Below are positions 1-7,445 of a stretch of 35,620 nucleotides of DNA, piece by piece (position 1 is the stretch's first letter; each line of letters starts with the position of its first letter). The notes under the pieces are model-generated. The model was not told the origin of the DNA. It was given only the letters and a program-made list of their open reading frames with translations, and ran no database searches. Source of the DNA: an uncultured Acidimicrobiales bacterium (lineage in GTDB: Bacteria > Actinomycetota > Acidimicrobiia > Acidimicrobiales > SZUA-35); contig CAKZXA010000104.1 in NCBI GenBank assembly GCA_937922045.1, forward strand, positions 1 to 35,620, given 5' to 3'. The position numbers were made by a program, and so were the translations under genes.

Positions 1-852
1 GAAGCGATCAAAGACATGGGGGCGTTGATCGGCCGGAATGCCGGGGCCCTGATCGCGCACCGAGACGCGAACATCCCCATCGGCCCTCGTGGCTGTGATC
101 GAGACGATGCCATCGGCTGGCGAGTAGCGCGCTGCGTTCGATAGCACGTTGGTGAACACCCGGCGAAGATTCTCCGCCTCTCCGTCCATCCTCAGCCCGA
201 GCGGTGAGCGAACCGAGACCACAACATCGGGATGGGCCGTCTGCACGTCGTCAGCCACCTCGTGCAGGAGGTCGCCGAGGTCGAATTGGTGGGGATCCAG
301 CGAACGGATTCCGGCCTCCAGCCTCGAAAGGTCGAGCAGCTGATTGACCAGAGCCGAGAGGTGTTCGGCCTTGGCCAGCATTTTCGACGTGACCTCGTGA
401 TCGGCCATCGTCACCCCATCGACCACATTCTCAAGCGTGGAACGTAGGGCTGCAACCGGCGTTCGCAGCTCGTGGGCGGCGTTGGCTACGAACTCGCGGC
501 GGTGACGGTCGGTTTCGGCAAGCTCGGCTGCCATGGCATTAAACGAGTGCGCCAGCTGGCCGATCTCGTCGCGGCTGTTGGTGCTGACCCGAACGGTGTA
601 GTCGCCTTGGGCCATGGCGTTGGCCGAACGAGCCATCGTTCTCAGCGGGCGGGTCAAACCTCGGGCCAGGAACTGGACCATGAAGAGGGCGGCCGCACCG
701 GCGACAAAGGGTCGGGACCAATAGGGCCAGCCGAGGGTTACGCCGATCTGGAAGGCGAGTACCGTCATGGCGACCGCCACCACGATCAGGACTGAAAGCT
801 TGACCTTGATCGAATCGATGACATCGAGGGGACGCCGTGGGTTGAAGGTCAT
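1..852 (-). CDS. Two-component sensor histidine kinase (partial, C-terminal end outside window)
   Basis: Membrane sensor kinase that autophosphorylates on His and passes the phosphate to the regulator encoded just upstream. I translated the minus strand from ATG 852; the frame stays open to the window edge (284 codons). Two hydrophobic stretches lie at about residues 18-40 and 48-62 with almost no periplasmic loop. A HAMP region follows at about 62-115 (RPLRTMARSANAMAQGDY). The H-box is NAAHELRTP with the phosphoacceptor near His127. The N-box is TNVLSNAARYSP and the G1 box DQGPGIP appears just before the edge. The start overlaps the stop of the response-regulator gene (ATGA type), so the two are translationally coupled. 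The very small extracellular part suggests it senses the membrane or an internal signal (inference). The end of the ATPase domain is not in the window. Confidence 0.93.
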   Translation of the reverse strand, partial: MTFNPRRPLDVIDSIKVKLSVLIVVAVAMTVLAFQIGVTLGWPYWSRPFVAGAAALFMVQFLARGLTRPLRTMARSANAMAQGDYTVRVSTNSRDEIGQLAHSFNAMAAELAETDRHRREFVANAAHELRTPVAALRSTLENVVDGVTMADHEVTSKMLAKAEHLSALVNQLLDLSRLEAGIRSLDPHQFDLGDLLHEVADDVQTAHPDVVVSVRSPLGLRMDGEAENLRRVFTNVLSNAARYSPADGIVSITATRADGDVRVSVRDQGPGIPADQRPHVFDRF

Positions 853-1547
853 GGTTGCACTCCGATGGTCGAATCGATAGTGGAGTCAAGGCCATAGCCC
901 ACCCCGTGCACCGTTCGAATGACGTCGGTGGTGAGTTTGGAGCGGAGCGCCCGTACGTGGCTGTCGACGGTTCGAGCTCCCGACCCGTCGCGGTATCCCC
1001 AAACGGTGGCGAGGAGTTGTTCTCGGCTCATGACCGCGCCGCCGGCCTGGACCAAGGCGTAGAGCAGATCGAACTCGGTTGGCGTGAGTTGGAGCTGGCG
1101 GCCGTGTTGCTCGACCCGGCGGGTCGAGCGGTTGATGCGAAGCCCCATCTCTTCAAGCACCTGTGAGTCGGCAGGGGATGGTGCCTCGGCTCGTCTCAGC
1201 ACCGCCTTGGTGCGGGCCACGAGCTCCCGTGGTGAAAAGGGCTTTGTCATATAGTCGTCGGCGCCGATTCCCAGGCCGATGAGCATGTCGGTTTCGTCGT
1301 CGCGGGCCGTAAGCATGATGACGGGTAACCGGCGATGCACATGGACCCGGCGGCAGACTTCGATGCCATCAAAGCCCGGCAGGTTCAGATCGAGCACGAG
1401 GAGGTCGGGGGCGAGACGTTCGCAGAGATCGACGGCGCTTGGTCCGTCCTCGGCAACTTCAACGCTGAAGCCTTCGCTCCGCATGCGCGAGGAGATTGCT
1501 TCGGCGATGGTCGGATCATCCTCGACTACCAGGATCAGTTTGTGCAT
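849..1547 (-). CDS. OmpR/PhoB-family response regulator
   Basis: DNA-binding response regulator of 232 residues, the normal length for the family. Receiver domain at about 1-120: acidic pair D10/D11, phosphoacceptor D53 in VLDLNLPG, T80 in MLTARDD and K102 in the TKPF motif. The C-terminal winged helix (about 130-225) carries the typical VWGY and RTVDSHVRALRSKL segments. It is first in a two-gene operon with the histidine kinase, whose ATG overlaps this stop. A purine-rich GAGGGTG lies just before ATG 1547. A 13-bp tandem repeat at 1600-1625 in its upstream region is a candidate autoregulatory site. The signal and target genes cannot be told from sequence. Confidence 0.95.
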   Translation of the reverse strand: MHKLILVVEDDPTIAEAISSRMRSEGFSVEVAEDGPSAVDLCERLAPDLLVLDLNLPGFDGIEVCRRVHVHRRLPVIMLTARDDETDMLIGLGIGADDYMTKPFSPRELVARTKAVLRRAEAPSPADSQVLEEMGLRINRSTRRVEQHGRQLQLTPTEFDLLYALVQAGGAVMSREQLLATVWGYRDGSGARTVDSHVRALRSKLTTDVIRTVHGVGYGLDSTIDSTIGVQP

Positions 1548-1599
1548 CTCGACACCCTCAAGCTTCGCCTGCCGTCTGAGCGCCCCTGTTCAGGTGCTG

Positions 1600-1625
1600 C
1601 CAATCAAACGTTCCAACCAAACGTT
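1600..1625 (-). repeat. 13-bp tandem direct repeat upstream of the response regulator
   Basis: On the minus strand the two units read AACGTTTGGTTGG and AACGTTTGATTGG. They are directly adjacent and match at 12 of 13 positions. They lie 53-78 bp upstream of the response-regulator start. OmpR-family regulators bind tandem direct half-sites, so this is a plausible autoregulatory site. The 13-bp period is longer than the usual 10-11 bp. Confidence 0.5.
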
Positions 1626-1748
1626 AGGGCGCAGGCCAGCAGATATCCTGTCGGAGATGTGCGGGTTTTGTGTAGAGCAAGACGTCGCATCCGGGTCCGA
1701 GACTGTCGGTTCGGCGAAATTTCTGCTCCAGGCGACTTGGTTCGCGTG

Positions 1749-1777
1749 TTGGAGCCGGTTTCGACGCCCACTAGCAT
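1749..1777 (+). promoter_or_regulatory. Putative promoter of the infA-rpmJ-rps operon
   Basis: TTGGAG (1749-1754), a 17-bp spacer, then TAGCAT (1772-1777), fitting the actinobacterial TANNNT -10 pattern. The predicted transcription start near 1784 leaves a leader of about 125 nt before the proposed infA start. The same -35 hexamer recurs before rplM and before the acyltransferase gene. Confidence 0.45.
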
Positions 1778-1908
1778 AGACCGTTGGTCTGCCGCGTGCC
1801 CTGGTTTCGGCTTGTCTGAAACTGTCGTGCACGTGGTGTGGCCACTTACCCGTTGTAGTGGGCGAGGGGATTCCTTCGCCTGCTGTCTCGAAGAGAAAGG
1901 CACCTGCC

Positions 1909-2133
1909 CTGCCAAAGCATAAAGAAGATGCGATCGTGCTCGAAGGCACCATCACCGAGTCGCTCCCGAACGCCATGTTCCGGGTCGAGCTCGAGAATGG
2001 TCATAACGTATTGGGCCATATCTCTGGAAAGATGCGGCGCCACTACATCCGCATCCTTCCCGGTGACAAGGTCCAGGTTGAGCTCACACCGTACGATCTC
2101 ACCCGCGGGCGAATCACCTACCGCTATAAGTAG
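1909..2133 (+). CDS. infA: Translation initiation factor IF-1, probable CTG start
   Basis: IF-1 binds the 30S A site during initiation. The OB-fold core is clear ([56 protein letters not shown]). No ATG, GTG or TTG lies near the expected N-terminus. The only standard start in frame is GTG 1858, which would add 17 unrelated residues and has no ribosome binding site. CTG 1909 is preceded by AGAAAGG (1894-1900) with an 8-nt gap and gives 74 residues beginning [13 protein letters not shown], the usual length and N-terminal pattern. I therefore place the start at CTG 1909. First gene of the alpha operon. The family call is certain; the start is an inference. Confidence 0.95.
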   Translation: MPKHKEDAIVLEGTITESLPNAMFRVELENGHNVLGHISGKMRRHYIRILPGDKVQVELTPYDLTRGRITYRYK

Positions 2134-2284
2134 GCAAGTTCCCCAACATTCGTAGCAACACGCTAGTTGCGCAACCTTGATGGATCGACATCTATCGTTC
2201 ACGGGTTGCGTCTCCGGTGGTGCGTAGATGTGGCTAAGGCTGCTCGCATCACAACAGCAAACCAATTGACAGTAAGGATTCCCG

Positions 2285-2398
2285 ATGAAGGTTCGACCCA
2301 GCGTCAAACCGATGTGTGAGAAGTGCAAGGTGATTCGCCGCAACCGCGTGGTTCGGGTCATCTGCGACAATCCACGACACAAGCAAAAGCAGGGCTAG
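2285..2398 (+). CDS. rpmJ: 50S ribosomal protein L36
   Basis: A 37-residue protein, [20 protein letters not shown] and onward, ending RHKQKQG. It carries the zinc-type signature C11, C14, C27, H32 (C-x2-C-x12-C-x4-H). AAGGA lies 6-10 bases before the ATG. It sits between infA and rpsM, its usual place. The 151-nt gap after infA contains the palindrome GTTGCGCAAC (2165-2174) but no clear promoter. Confidence 0.97.
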   Translation: MKVRPSVKPMCEKCKVIRRNRVVRVICDNPRHKQKQG

Positions 2399-2450
2399 GG
2401 CTACCCGCCCTACGCCTCCGATCATTTTCCTAAACAGATAAGGCTCAAAC

Positions 2451-2828
2451 ATGGCTCGTATAGCCGGCGTTGATATTCCCAGAGATAAGCGAACCGAGAT
2501 CGCTTTGACCTACGTGTTTGGCGTAGGTCGTACCACCGCCAAGACCATCACAGCCGCAACCGGTGTGGACGGAAACACCCGGGTTAAAGACCTCACCGAT
2601 GATGAGGTCATGCGGATTCGTGCATGGATCGACTCGAACATCAAGACCGAAGGTGACCTGCGACGCGAAGTCAGCCAGGACATCAAGCGCAAGATGGAGA
2701 TTGGTTGCCACCAAGGCATCCGGCACCGCAAGGGTCTCCCGGTTCGCGGTCAGCGAACACAGACCAACGCTCGTACCCGCAAAGGCCCGAAGAAGACGGT
2801 GGCCGGTAAGAAGAAGGTGGCCAAGTAA
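2451..2828 (+). CDS. rpsM: 30S ribosomal protein S13
   Basis: Head protein of the small subunit that contacts P-site tRNA and 16S rRNA. The 125-residue product begins [21 protein letters not shown]; the helix-two-turn-helix part contains [27 protein letters not shown], and the tail is lysine-rich ([12 protein letters not shown]). AAGG precedes the ATG. Its TAA shares one base with the rpsK ATG, so translation is probably coupled. Confidence 0.98.
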   Translation: MARIAGVDIPRDKRTEIALTYVFGVGRTTAKTITAATGVDGNTRVKDLTDDEVMRIRAWIDSNIKTEGDLRREVSQDIKRKMEIGCHQGIRHRKGLPVRGQRTQTNARTRKGPKKTVAGKKKVAK

Positions 2829-3226
2829 TGGCTAAGCCAGCTGCAGGTGGCCGTAGGCCCCGCAAACGTGAGCGCAAGAACATCACCCACGGTGTTGCCC
2901 ACATCAAATCGAGCTTCAACAACACGATCATCGCCATCACCGATCAAGAGGGCAAGGTTCTCTCCTGGTCTTCGGCTGGCAACGTCGGCTTCAAGGGCTC
3001 TCGTAAGTCCACGCCGTATGCCGCTCAGATGGCGGCCGAAGCTGCCGCCCGTCGGGCCATGGAGCACGGTGTTCGCAAGGTCGACGTTGAGGTCAAAGGC
3101 CCGGGTTCGGGCCGAGAGACCGCCATTCGTTCCCTCCAGAACGCTGGCATTGAAGTAACCGGAATCAAGGACGTCACCCCCGTTCCCCACAACGGCTGCC
3201 GTCCCCCCAAGCGTCGTCGAGTCTAG
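2828..3226 (+). CDS. rpsK: 30S ribosomal protein S11
   Basis: Platform protein of the 30S subunit, 132 residues. Conserved segments include [46 protein letters not shown] and the C-terminal [18 protein letters not shown]. The start overlaps the rpsM stop by one base, and rpsD follows 15 nt later. Confidence 0.98.
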   Translation: MAKPAAGGRRPRKRERKNITHGVAHIKSSFNNTIIAITDQEGKVLSWSSAGNVGFKGSRKSTPYAAQMAAEAAARRAMEHGVRKVDVEVKGPGSGRETAIRSLQNAGIEVTGIKDVTPVPHNGCRPPKRRRV

Positions 3227-3241
3227 GTAGGAGCCTGAATC

Positions 3242-3856
3242 ATGTCTCGTTATACAGGGCCTCGTGCCCGCGTTTCCCGCCGACTCGGCACCAACATCTT
3301 CGGCACCAAGGGTGAGACGATCGCCCTTGAAAAGCGGCCGTACCCTCCTGGCATCCACGGCCGCACGCGTCGTCGTGGTCAGGCCAGCGAGTACCTCGTT
3401 CAGCTGCAGGAGAAGCAGAAAGCGCGCTTCAGCTACGGCCTGACCGAGCGACAGTTCCGCAGCATCTACCAGGAAGCCTCACGTCGTGAAGGTGTCACTG
3501 GTGAGAACATGCTTCGGTTCCTCGAGCTGCGCCTCGACAATGTGGTGTACCGGTCCGGTTGGGCCTCCACCCGCCCCCAGGCCCGCCAGTTTGTTTCCCA
3601 CGGCCACGTGCTTGTCAACGGCAAGCGCGTCAACGTGCCTTCGTACCGCGTCCGCAAGGGCGATGTCATCGAAGTCAAGGAAAAGACTCAGTCGAACCCC
3701 GTCGTTCAGTGGAACAAGGATGTCCTCGATCGCCAGCCTCCACCATGGCTCGACCGCGATGGCGACTTCAAGATCAAGGTCTACACCGAACCTCTCCGCG
3801 AGCAGATCGACGTGCCGCTGCGTGAGCAGCTCATCGTCGAGCTCTACTCGAAGTAG
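3242..3856 (+). CDS. rpsD: 30S ribosomal protein S4 (zinc-free type)
   Basis: Primary 16S rRNA-binding assembly protein, 204 residues. The N-terminal part (MSRYTGPRARVSRRLGTNIF) lacks the zinc-binding cysteines of C+ S4 proteins, so this is the C- form. The S4 RNA-binding domain lies at about residues 90-155 (LRLDNVVYRSGWASTRPQARQFVSHGHVLVNG). GTAGGAG lies just before the ATG. In E. coli S4 represses this operon; whether that holds here cannot be told, but a set of hairpins follows the gene. Confidence 0.98.
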   Translation: MSRYTGPRARVSRRLGTNIFGTKGETIALEKRPYPPGIHGRTRRRGQASEYLVQLQEKQKARFSYGLTERQFRSIYQEASRREGVTGENMLRFLELRLDNVVYRSGWASTRPQARQFVSHGHVLVNGKRVNVPSYRVRKGDVIEVKEKTQSNPVVQWNKDVLDRQPPPWLDRDGDFKIKVYTEPLREQIDVPLREQLIVELYSK

Positions 3857-4015
3857 TCGTGTGGGCACCGCCTCGGTGGTGTCCACCTCATGTTCGATCG
3901 TTTCGGTCGAACACCGCATCGTTCCATAAACCCCCCCCGCCGAGAATCTCGGTCGCCTCGCACCGGTCGGGTGCGAACCTGGGCACCGACCAAATAAACA
4001 CAAGGAAGCGTGTAC
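3857..4015 (+). promoter_or_regulatory. Hairpin-rich spacer between rpsD and rpoA
   Basis: This 159-nt spacer contains four inverted repeats. 3861-3870 pairs with 3877-3886 (10 bp including two G-U pairs). 3891-3899 pairs with 3905-3913 (9 bp, loop GTTTC). CCGAG/CTCGG lies at 3940-3952 and GCACC/GGTGC at 3960-3974. An eight-C run lies between the second and third. There is no U-tract, so these are not plain terminators. They may be processing, attenuation or S4-binding sites (inference). Confidence 0.5.
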
Positions 4016-4957
4016 ATGCTGGTAATTCAGCGTCCCACAGTTGAACAGCTCGACGAAGGTGACTCCAACCGTGGCAAGTTCGCCATCGGACCGTTGGAGC
4101 CCGGTTTCGGCCACACCCTCGGCACCTCGCTACGTCGAGCCCTACTCTCGTCGGTACCAGGAGCGGCCATCGTGTCGGTCCGGTTCGATGATGCCCTCCA
4201 CGAGTTCGACACGATCACCGGAGTACTCGAAGATGTCACCGACATCATCTTGAATCTCAAGGACATCGTGCTCACCAGCGAAAGCGACGAGCCTGTCGTG
4301 CTGCGCCTCGATGCGCGGGGCCCCGGCTCGGTCACCGCTGGCGACATCTCCTGTCCTCCCGAGGTGGAGATCCTCAGTCGCGACGTCCTGATCGCTACGT
4401 TGAACGAGCAAGGCCGAATCGCTGTCGATCTCACCGTCGAGCGGGGTCGGGCCTGGTCGCCCGCCGCCTCTCGCAGCGAGGTATCCTCGACCATCGGCGT
4501 TATTCCGATCGATGCCGTCTTCAGCCCGGTTCGCCGGGTTTCGATCTCGGTAGAACCGACCCGCGTCGAAATGTCGACCAACTTTGATCGCCTCGTGCTC
4601 GACATCGAAACCGACGGCTCCATCGCTCCTCGCGATGCTGTTGCTTCAGCTGGCGCCACCGTGCGTTCACTGTTCCAGCTGGTCGAGGAAATGAGTGAGG
4701 AGCCCGAGGGCCTGACCTTGGGTGAGGCTCCGGCCGTTGCCTCCGGTTCCCCCGATCTGGAGCTCCCAATCGAAGATCTCGACCTTTCCGAGCGACCTCG
4801 TAACTGTCTCAAGCGGGCGCAGGTCAATACGATCGGTGAACTGCTGACAAAGAACGAGGACGACCTGTTGGCGATCACCAACTTTGGTCAGAAGTCGCTC
4901 GATGAAGTAATCGCAAAGCTCGACGAGCGCGGACTTACGCTCCGCGGCGCTCGCTGA
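4016..4957 (+). CDS. rpoA: RNA polymerase alpha subunit
   Basis: Scaffold for RNA polymerase assembly and contact point for activators and UP elements. I chose ATG 4016 over GTG 4010 because AAGGAAG (4002-4008) is spaced 7 nt from it. Product 313 residues. The N-terminal dimerisation domain (about 1-225) has LEPGFGHTLGTSLRRALLSS. A linker at about 226-245 follows, then the C-terminal helix-hairpin domain with RPRNCLKRAQVNTIGELL and NFGQKSLDEVIAKL. The length is slightly shorter than many actinobacterial alphas. Last but two in the alpha operon. Confidence 0.98.
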   Translation: MLVIQRPTVEQLDEGDSNRGKFAIGPLEPGFGHTLGTSLRRALLSSVPGAAIVSVRFDDALHEFDTITGVLEDVTDIILNLKDIVLTSESDEPVVLRLDARGPGSVTAGDISCPPEVEILSRDVLIATLNEQGRIAVDLTVERGRAWSPAASRSEVSSTIGVIPIDAVFSPVRRVSISVEPTRVEMSTNFDRLVLDIETDGSIAPRDAVASAGATVRSLFQLVEEMSEEPEGLTLGEAPAVASGSPDLELPIEDLDLSERPRNCLKRAQVNTIGELLTKNEDDLLAITNFGQKSLDEVIAKLDERGLTLRGAR

Positions 4958-4978
4958 ACGTCCTAGGAACAGAGAATC

Positions 4979-5332
4979 ATGCCTGCTACTCCTCGCAAGT
5001 CACGTCGCTTCGGCGGCTCGGCCCAGCATCAGAGACTGATGATGGCCAACCTCGTCGCATCCCTGGTTGCGGCCGAGGGAATCGTGACCACCGAAGCCAA
5101 GGCCAAGGCCGTTCGGCCGGTGGCTGAAAAGATGATCACGAAGGCCAAGAAAGGCGGACTGCACAACTTCCGCCAGGTTCTGTCCTACGTGGGTGATGTG
5201 GAAATGACGACCAAGATGTTCGACGAGATCGGACCTCGGTACGCCACCCGCCCCGGCGGTTACACCCGCATCATCAAGCTTGGGCCCCGCAAGGGCGACA
5301 ACGCCCCAATGGCTCGTATCGAGCTCGTCTAG
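4979..5332 (+). CDS. rplQ: 50S ribosomal protein L17
   Basis: Large-subunit protein near the exit tunnel, 117 residues: [44 protein letters not shown]-like core, and the C-terminal [25 protein letters not shown]. It follows rpoA by 21 nt and precedes truA, the common actinobacterial order. Confidence 0.98.
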   Translation: MPATPRKSRRFGGSAQHQRLMMANLVASLVAAEGIVTTEAKAKAVRPVAEKMITKAKKGGLHNFRQVLSYVGDVEMTTKMFDEIGPRYATRPGGYTRIIKLGPRKGDNAPMARIELV

Positions 5333-5390
5333 CGGTCGGCGTCGATGGCGCCACCCTCGAGTTTCGGCCCGGCCGAACATCGGACCCACG

Positions 5391-6206
5391 ATGAACAAGA
5401 GTGATAGACAGGAGGCGGATGTTGCTTGCAACGTCCGCCTTCTCGTTGCCTACGACGGCTCTGAGTTTCGGGGACTGGCACCCAATAGTGGTGTTCGTAC
5501 GGTTGTAGGAGAGCTGGCGCGGGTCATCGGAGACTTGTGTGGCCACCCACCCGACATCGTGATGTCGGGTCGAACCGATGCTGGGGTCCACGCCTGGGGC
5601 CAGGTTCTTTCCTTCCACCTCGACGAGCATCAATGGGCGGAGCTGCAGCGACGAGGTGGCCTTGATCGGATCCCGAAATCGGTGAATTCCCGCCTCGGTC
5701 CAGAGGTGGTTGTTCGTGAGGTCGACGAGGTCGATCTCGGCTTCAGTGCCCGCTTTTCCGCTACCGGTCGCCGGTATCGCTATAGCGTTTTCAATCACCC
5801 CACTCCCGACCCGTTCAGTGCTCGAACGGCCTGGTGGGTGCCGTCGCCGTTGTCGATCGATGCGATGTCGGCTGCCTGTCCGCACCTCCTGGGCGAACAC
5901 GATTTTTCGTCCTTTTGCCGAGCACCAAAGCCAACGGAGACAAACCCCAATCCATCGCTGGTACGTCGCGTGGTCGGTGCCCGCTGGCTCGATCTCGGCG
6001 ACGATCGATTTCGCTTCGACATCGAGGGCTCCGCTTTCTGCCACCAGATGGTGCGCAGCATCGTTGGCTTCATGGTGGCCGTTGGCACCGGTAAAAGATC
6101 CGCCGAGGAACTCGTGGATGTTCTGGCCGCGCGCGATCGGCAGGCCGCCGAGCCGCCGGCGCCTCCCCATGGCCTCGTGCTATGGCACGTCGACTACGGC
6201 GGCTGA
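5391..6206 (+). CDS. truA: tRNA pseudouridine(38-40) synthase
   Basis: Isomerises uridines 38-40 in the anticodon arm of tRNAs. From ATG 5391 the protein has 271 residues. The catalytic Asp is D63 in SGRTDAGVHAWGQ. Other family segments are RFSATGRRYRYSVFN, HDFSSFCR and FCHQMVRSIVGFMVAVG. The N-terminal motif normally YDGTxFxGWQ reads YDGSEFRGLAPNSGVRTV. The start is uncertain: ATG 5391 lacks a good ribosome binding site, while a strong AGGAGG (5410-5415) lies inside the gene before an out-of-frame ATG at 5419. Starting upstream within rplQ would add a non-homologous tail. Confidence 0.95.
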   Translation: MNKSDRQEADVACNVRLLVAYDGSEFRGLAPNSGVRTVVGELARVIGDLCGHPPDIVMSGRTDAGVHAWGQVLSFHLDEHQWAELQRRGGLDRIPKSVNSRLGPEVVVREVDEVDLGFSARFSATGRRYRYSVFNHPTPDPFSARTAWWVPSPLSIDAMSAACPHLLGEHDFSSFCRAPKPTETNPNPSLVRRVVGARWLDLGDDRFRFDIEGSAFCHQMVRSIVGFMVAVGTGKRSAEELVDVLAARDRQAAEPPAPPHGLVLWHVDYGG

Positions 6207-6247
6207 GCCGCCGGGTCTTCCGGCGCCGGTGTTGCCCGTCGAGCAAT

Positions 6248-6253
6248 TACCCT
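6248..6253 (+). promoter_or_regulatory. Putative -10 for leaderless transcription of the dioxygenase gene
   Basis: TACCCT lies 7 nt before ATG 6261 and no ribosome binding site is present. This TANNNT-to-start spacing is typical of leaderless actinobacterial mRNAs. No clear -35. Confidence 0.3.
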
Positions 6254-6260
6254 TCAAGCC

Positions 6261-7445
6261 ATGCAGATCAGCACGGATGACCGAGCAGGCAAGACGGTAC
6301 GTCCCGATGGGGACGGGGTCGTCTTTTCATCGCTCAACGGTTCGACACGCTTCAGCTGGCGCTGGCTGCGCGATCACGGTGAGGACGAAGCGAGCCGCGA
6401 CCCCGACACCCTGCAGCGGCGGGTTGATACCTTTACCCTCGACCCAGCGGAAGCTGGCGCGGTGACCGTTGGGGAAGGAACGCTCACGGTTAGATGGCCC
6501 AATGGCGAAACATCGGTCGTTGCCATCGACACCCTTGAGGCGGTGGCAGCTGATCACCTGTCGTCGGATTGGTCGACGACCTTGGCCAGCGCCCCGACCA
6601 TCGGCGCTGATGCCATTCTGTGGTCTGATCCCGCTTCGATCAAGCCGCCGGATGTGGATGCCGCCGCCTTCCTGAACGACGACGACGCTTGCGGTGCTGG
6701 CGTTGAACTGCTCTGCCGTTATGGGTACCTGGTCCTCAGGGGCGACACGACCGACCGATCGTTGGCCGAAGCCTTGGCCAACCGGCTCGGCTACGTCCGC
6801 CAAACTATCTTTGGGGGCATTTGGGATCTGGCCGCCAACCTCACCGCTCACGCCGACACCGCCTACACCCAGATATATCTTGGCCCCCACACCGATGGCA
6901 CCTATAGCCATGATGCGCCAGGTCTTCAGTTCTTTCACTGTGTCCGCCCTGCTGATGAGGGTGGCGAGAGCCTGCTGGTTGATGGATTCGCCATCGCCGC
7001 CGAGCTTGCTGCCAGCGACCCTGAAGTTGCGGCCATCTTGGCCTCGGTTGTGGTTGCCGGGCGATACGTCGAGCCCGGGGTTCACCTGTTGGCGGAACGG
7101 CCGGTGCTGAGAACCAATCATCGCGGTGAACTCGTGCAGGTGAGCTTCAACAACTACGACCGTGCACCGTTCCTGCTCCCGCCAGATTTGGAGGAGCGGT
7201 TCTATTCGGCCTACGGGCGATTCGCGGCCTTGAGCGACGAGCCATCCAGGCGGGCCGTAATCTCGCTGACCGCAGGCGACTTCCTCGTGTTCGACAATTG
7301 GCGCACGCTACACGGCCGAAACGCATTCAGCGGGCCGCGTCACTACATCGGCGGCTACCTCAACCATGAGGACCTGGAGTCGAAACGTCGAGTCTTGAAC
7401 AGCAATGGATCGCTGCAGCGGCAGTCGAGCGGCCTGCACGGCTGA
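6261..7445 (+). CDS. TauD/TfdA-family 2-oxoglutarate Fe(II) dioxygenase, gamma-butyrobetaine-hydroxylase-like
   Basis: Likely non-heme iron hydroxylase of 394 residues with the two-part layout of gamma-butyrobetaine and trimethyllysine hydroxylases. An N-terminal DUF971-like domain (about 15-95) has FSWRWLRDHGEDEASRDPDTLQRR, but the cysteines that bind zinc in many relatives are not evident. The C-terminal TauD domain (about 130-380) has the iron triad H210-x-D212 in GPHTDGTYSHD and distal H351 in RTLHGRNAF, with R353 as a candidate 2-oxoglutarate ligand. The substrate could be a betaine or trimethylated amine (family inference). Its TGA overlaps the ATG of the next gene, which suggests co-translation. 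It opens the block that separates truA from rplM. Confidence 0.88.
   Translation: MQISTDDRAGKTVRPDGDGVVFSSLNGSTRFSWRWLRDHGEDEASRDPDTLQRRVDTFTLDPAEAGAVTVGEGTLTVRWPNGETSVVAIDTLEAVAADHLSSDWSTTLASAPTIGADAILWSDPASIKPPDVDAAAFLNDDDACGAGVELLCRYGYLVLRGDTTDRSLAEALANRLGYVRQTIFGGIWDLAANLTAHADTAYTQIYLGPHTDGTYSHDAPGLQFFHCVRPADEGGESLLVDGFAIAAELAASDPEVAAILASVVVAGRYVEPGVHLLAERPVLRTNHRGELVQVSFNNYDRAPFLLPPDLEERFYSAYGRFAALSDEPSRRAVISLTAGDFLVFDNWRTLHGRNAFSGPRHYIGGYLNHEDLESKRRVLNSNGSLQRQSSGLHG

Larger units (their letters stand above)
1548..1908. other. 361-bp intergenic region between the two-component operon and infA
   Basis: This is the divergent control region. It holds the 13-bp tandem repeat (1600-1625) on the two-component side and a promoter candidate at 1749-1777 on the infA side. 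A small stem (CCACT/AGTGG, 1842-1861) lies in the putative infA leader. Open frames here lack family features and run into the flanking genes in antisense. I see no supported coding gene. Confidence 0.6.

Noticed and set aside
1335-1922. Plus-strand open frame spanning the response-regulator start, the intergenic region and infA
   Set aside because: It runs antisense through the receiver domain and out of frame through infA, with no recognisable domain.
5409-5421. Strong AGGAGG followed by ATG 5419 as an alternative truA start or small gene
   Set aside because: The ATG is out of the truA frame and stops after about 26 codons. No in-frame start is available at the right distance. It remains odd, and truA might use it through an unseen mechanism.
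6207-6260. GC-rich small hairpins after truA as a terminator
   Set aside because: The stems are short (about 6 bp) and no T-run follows.
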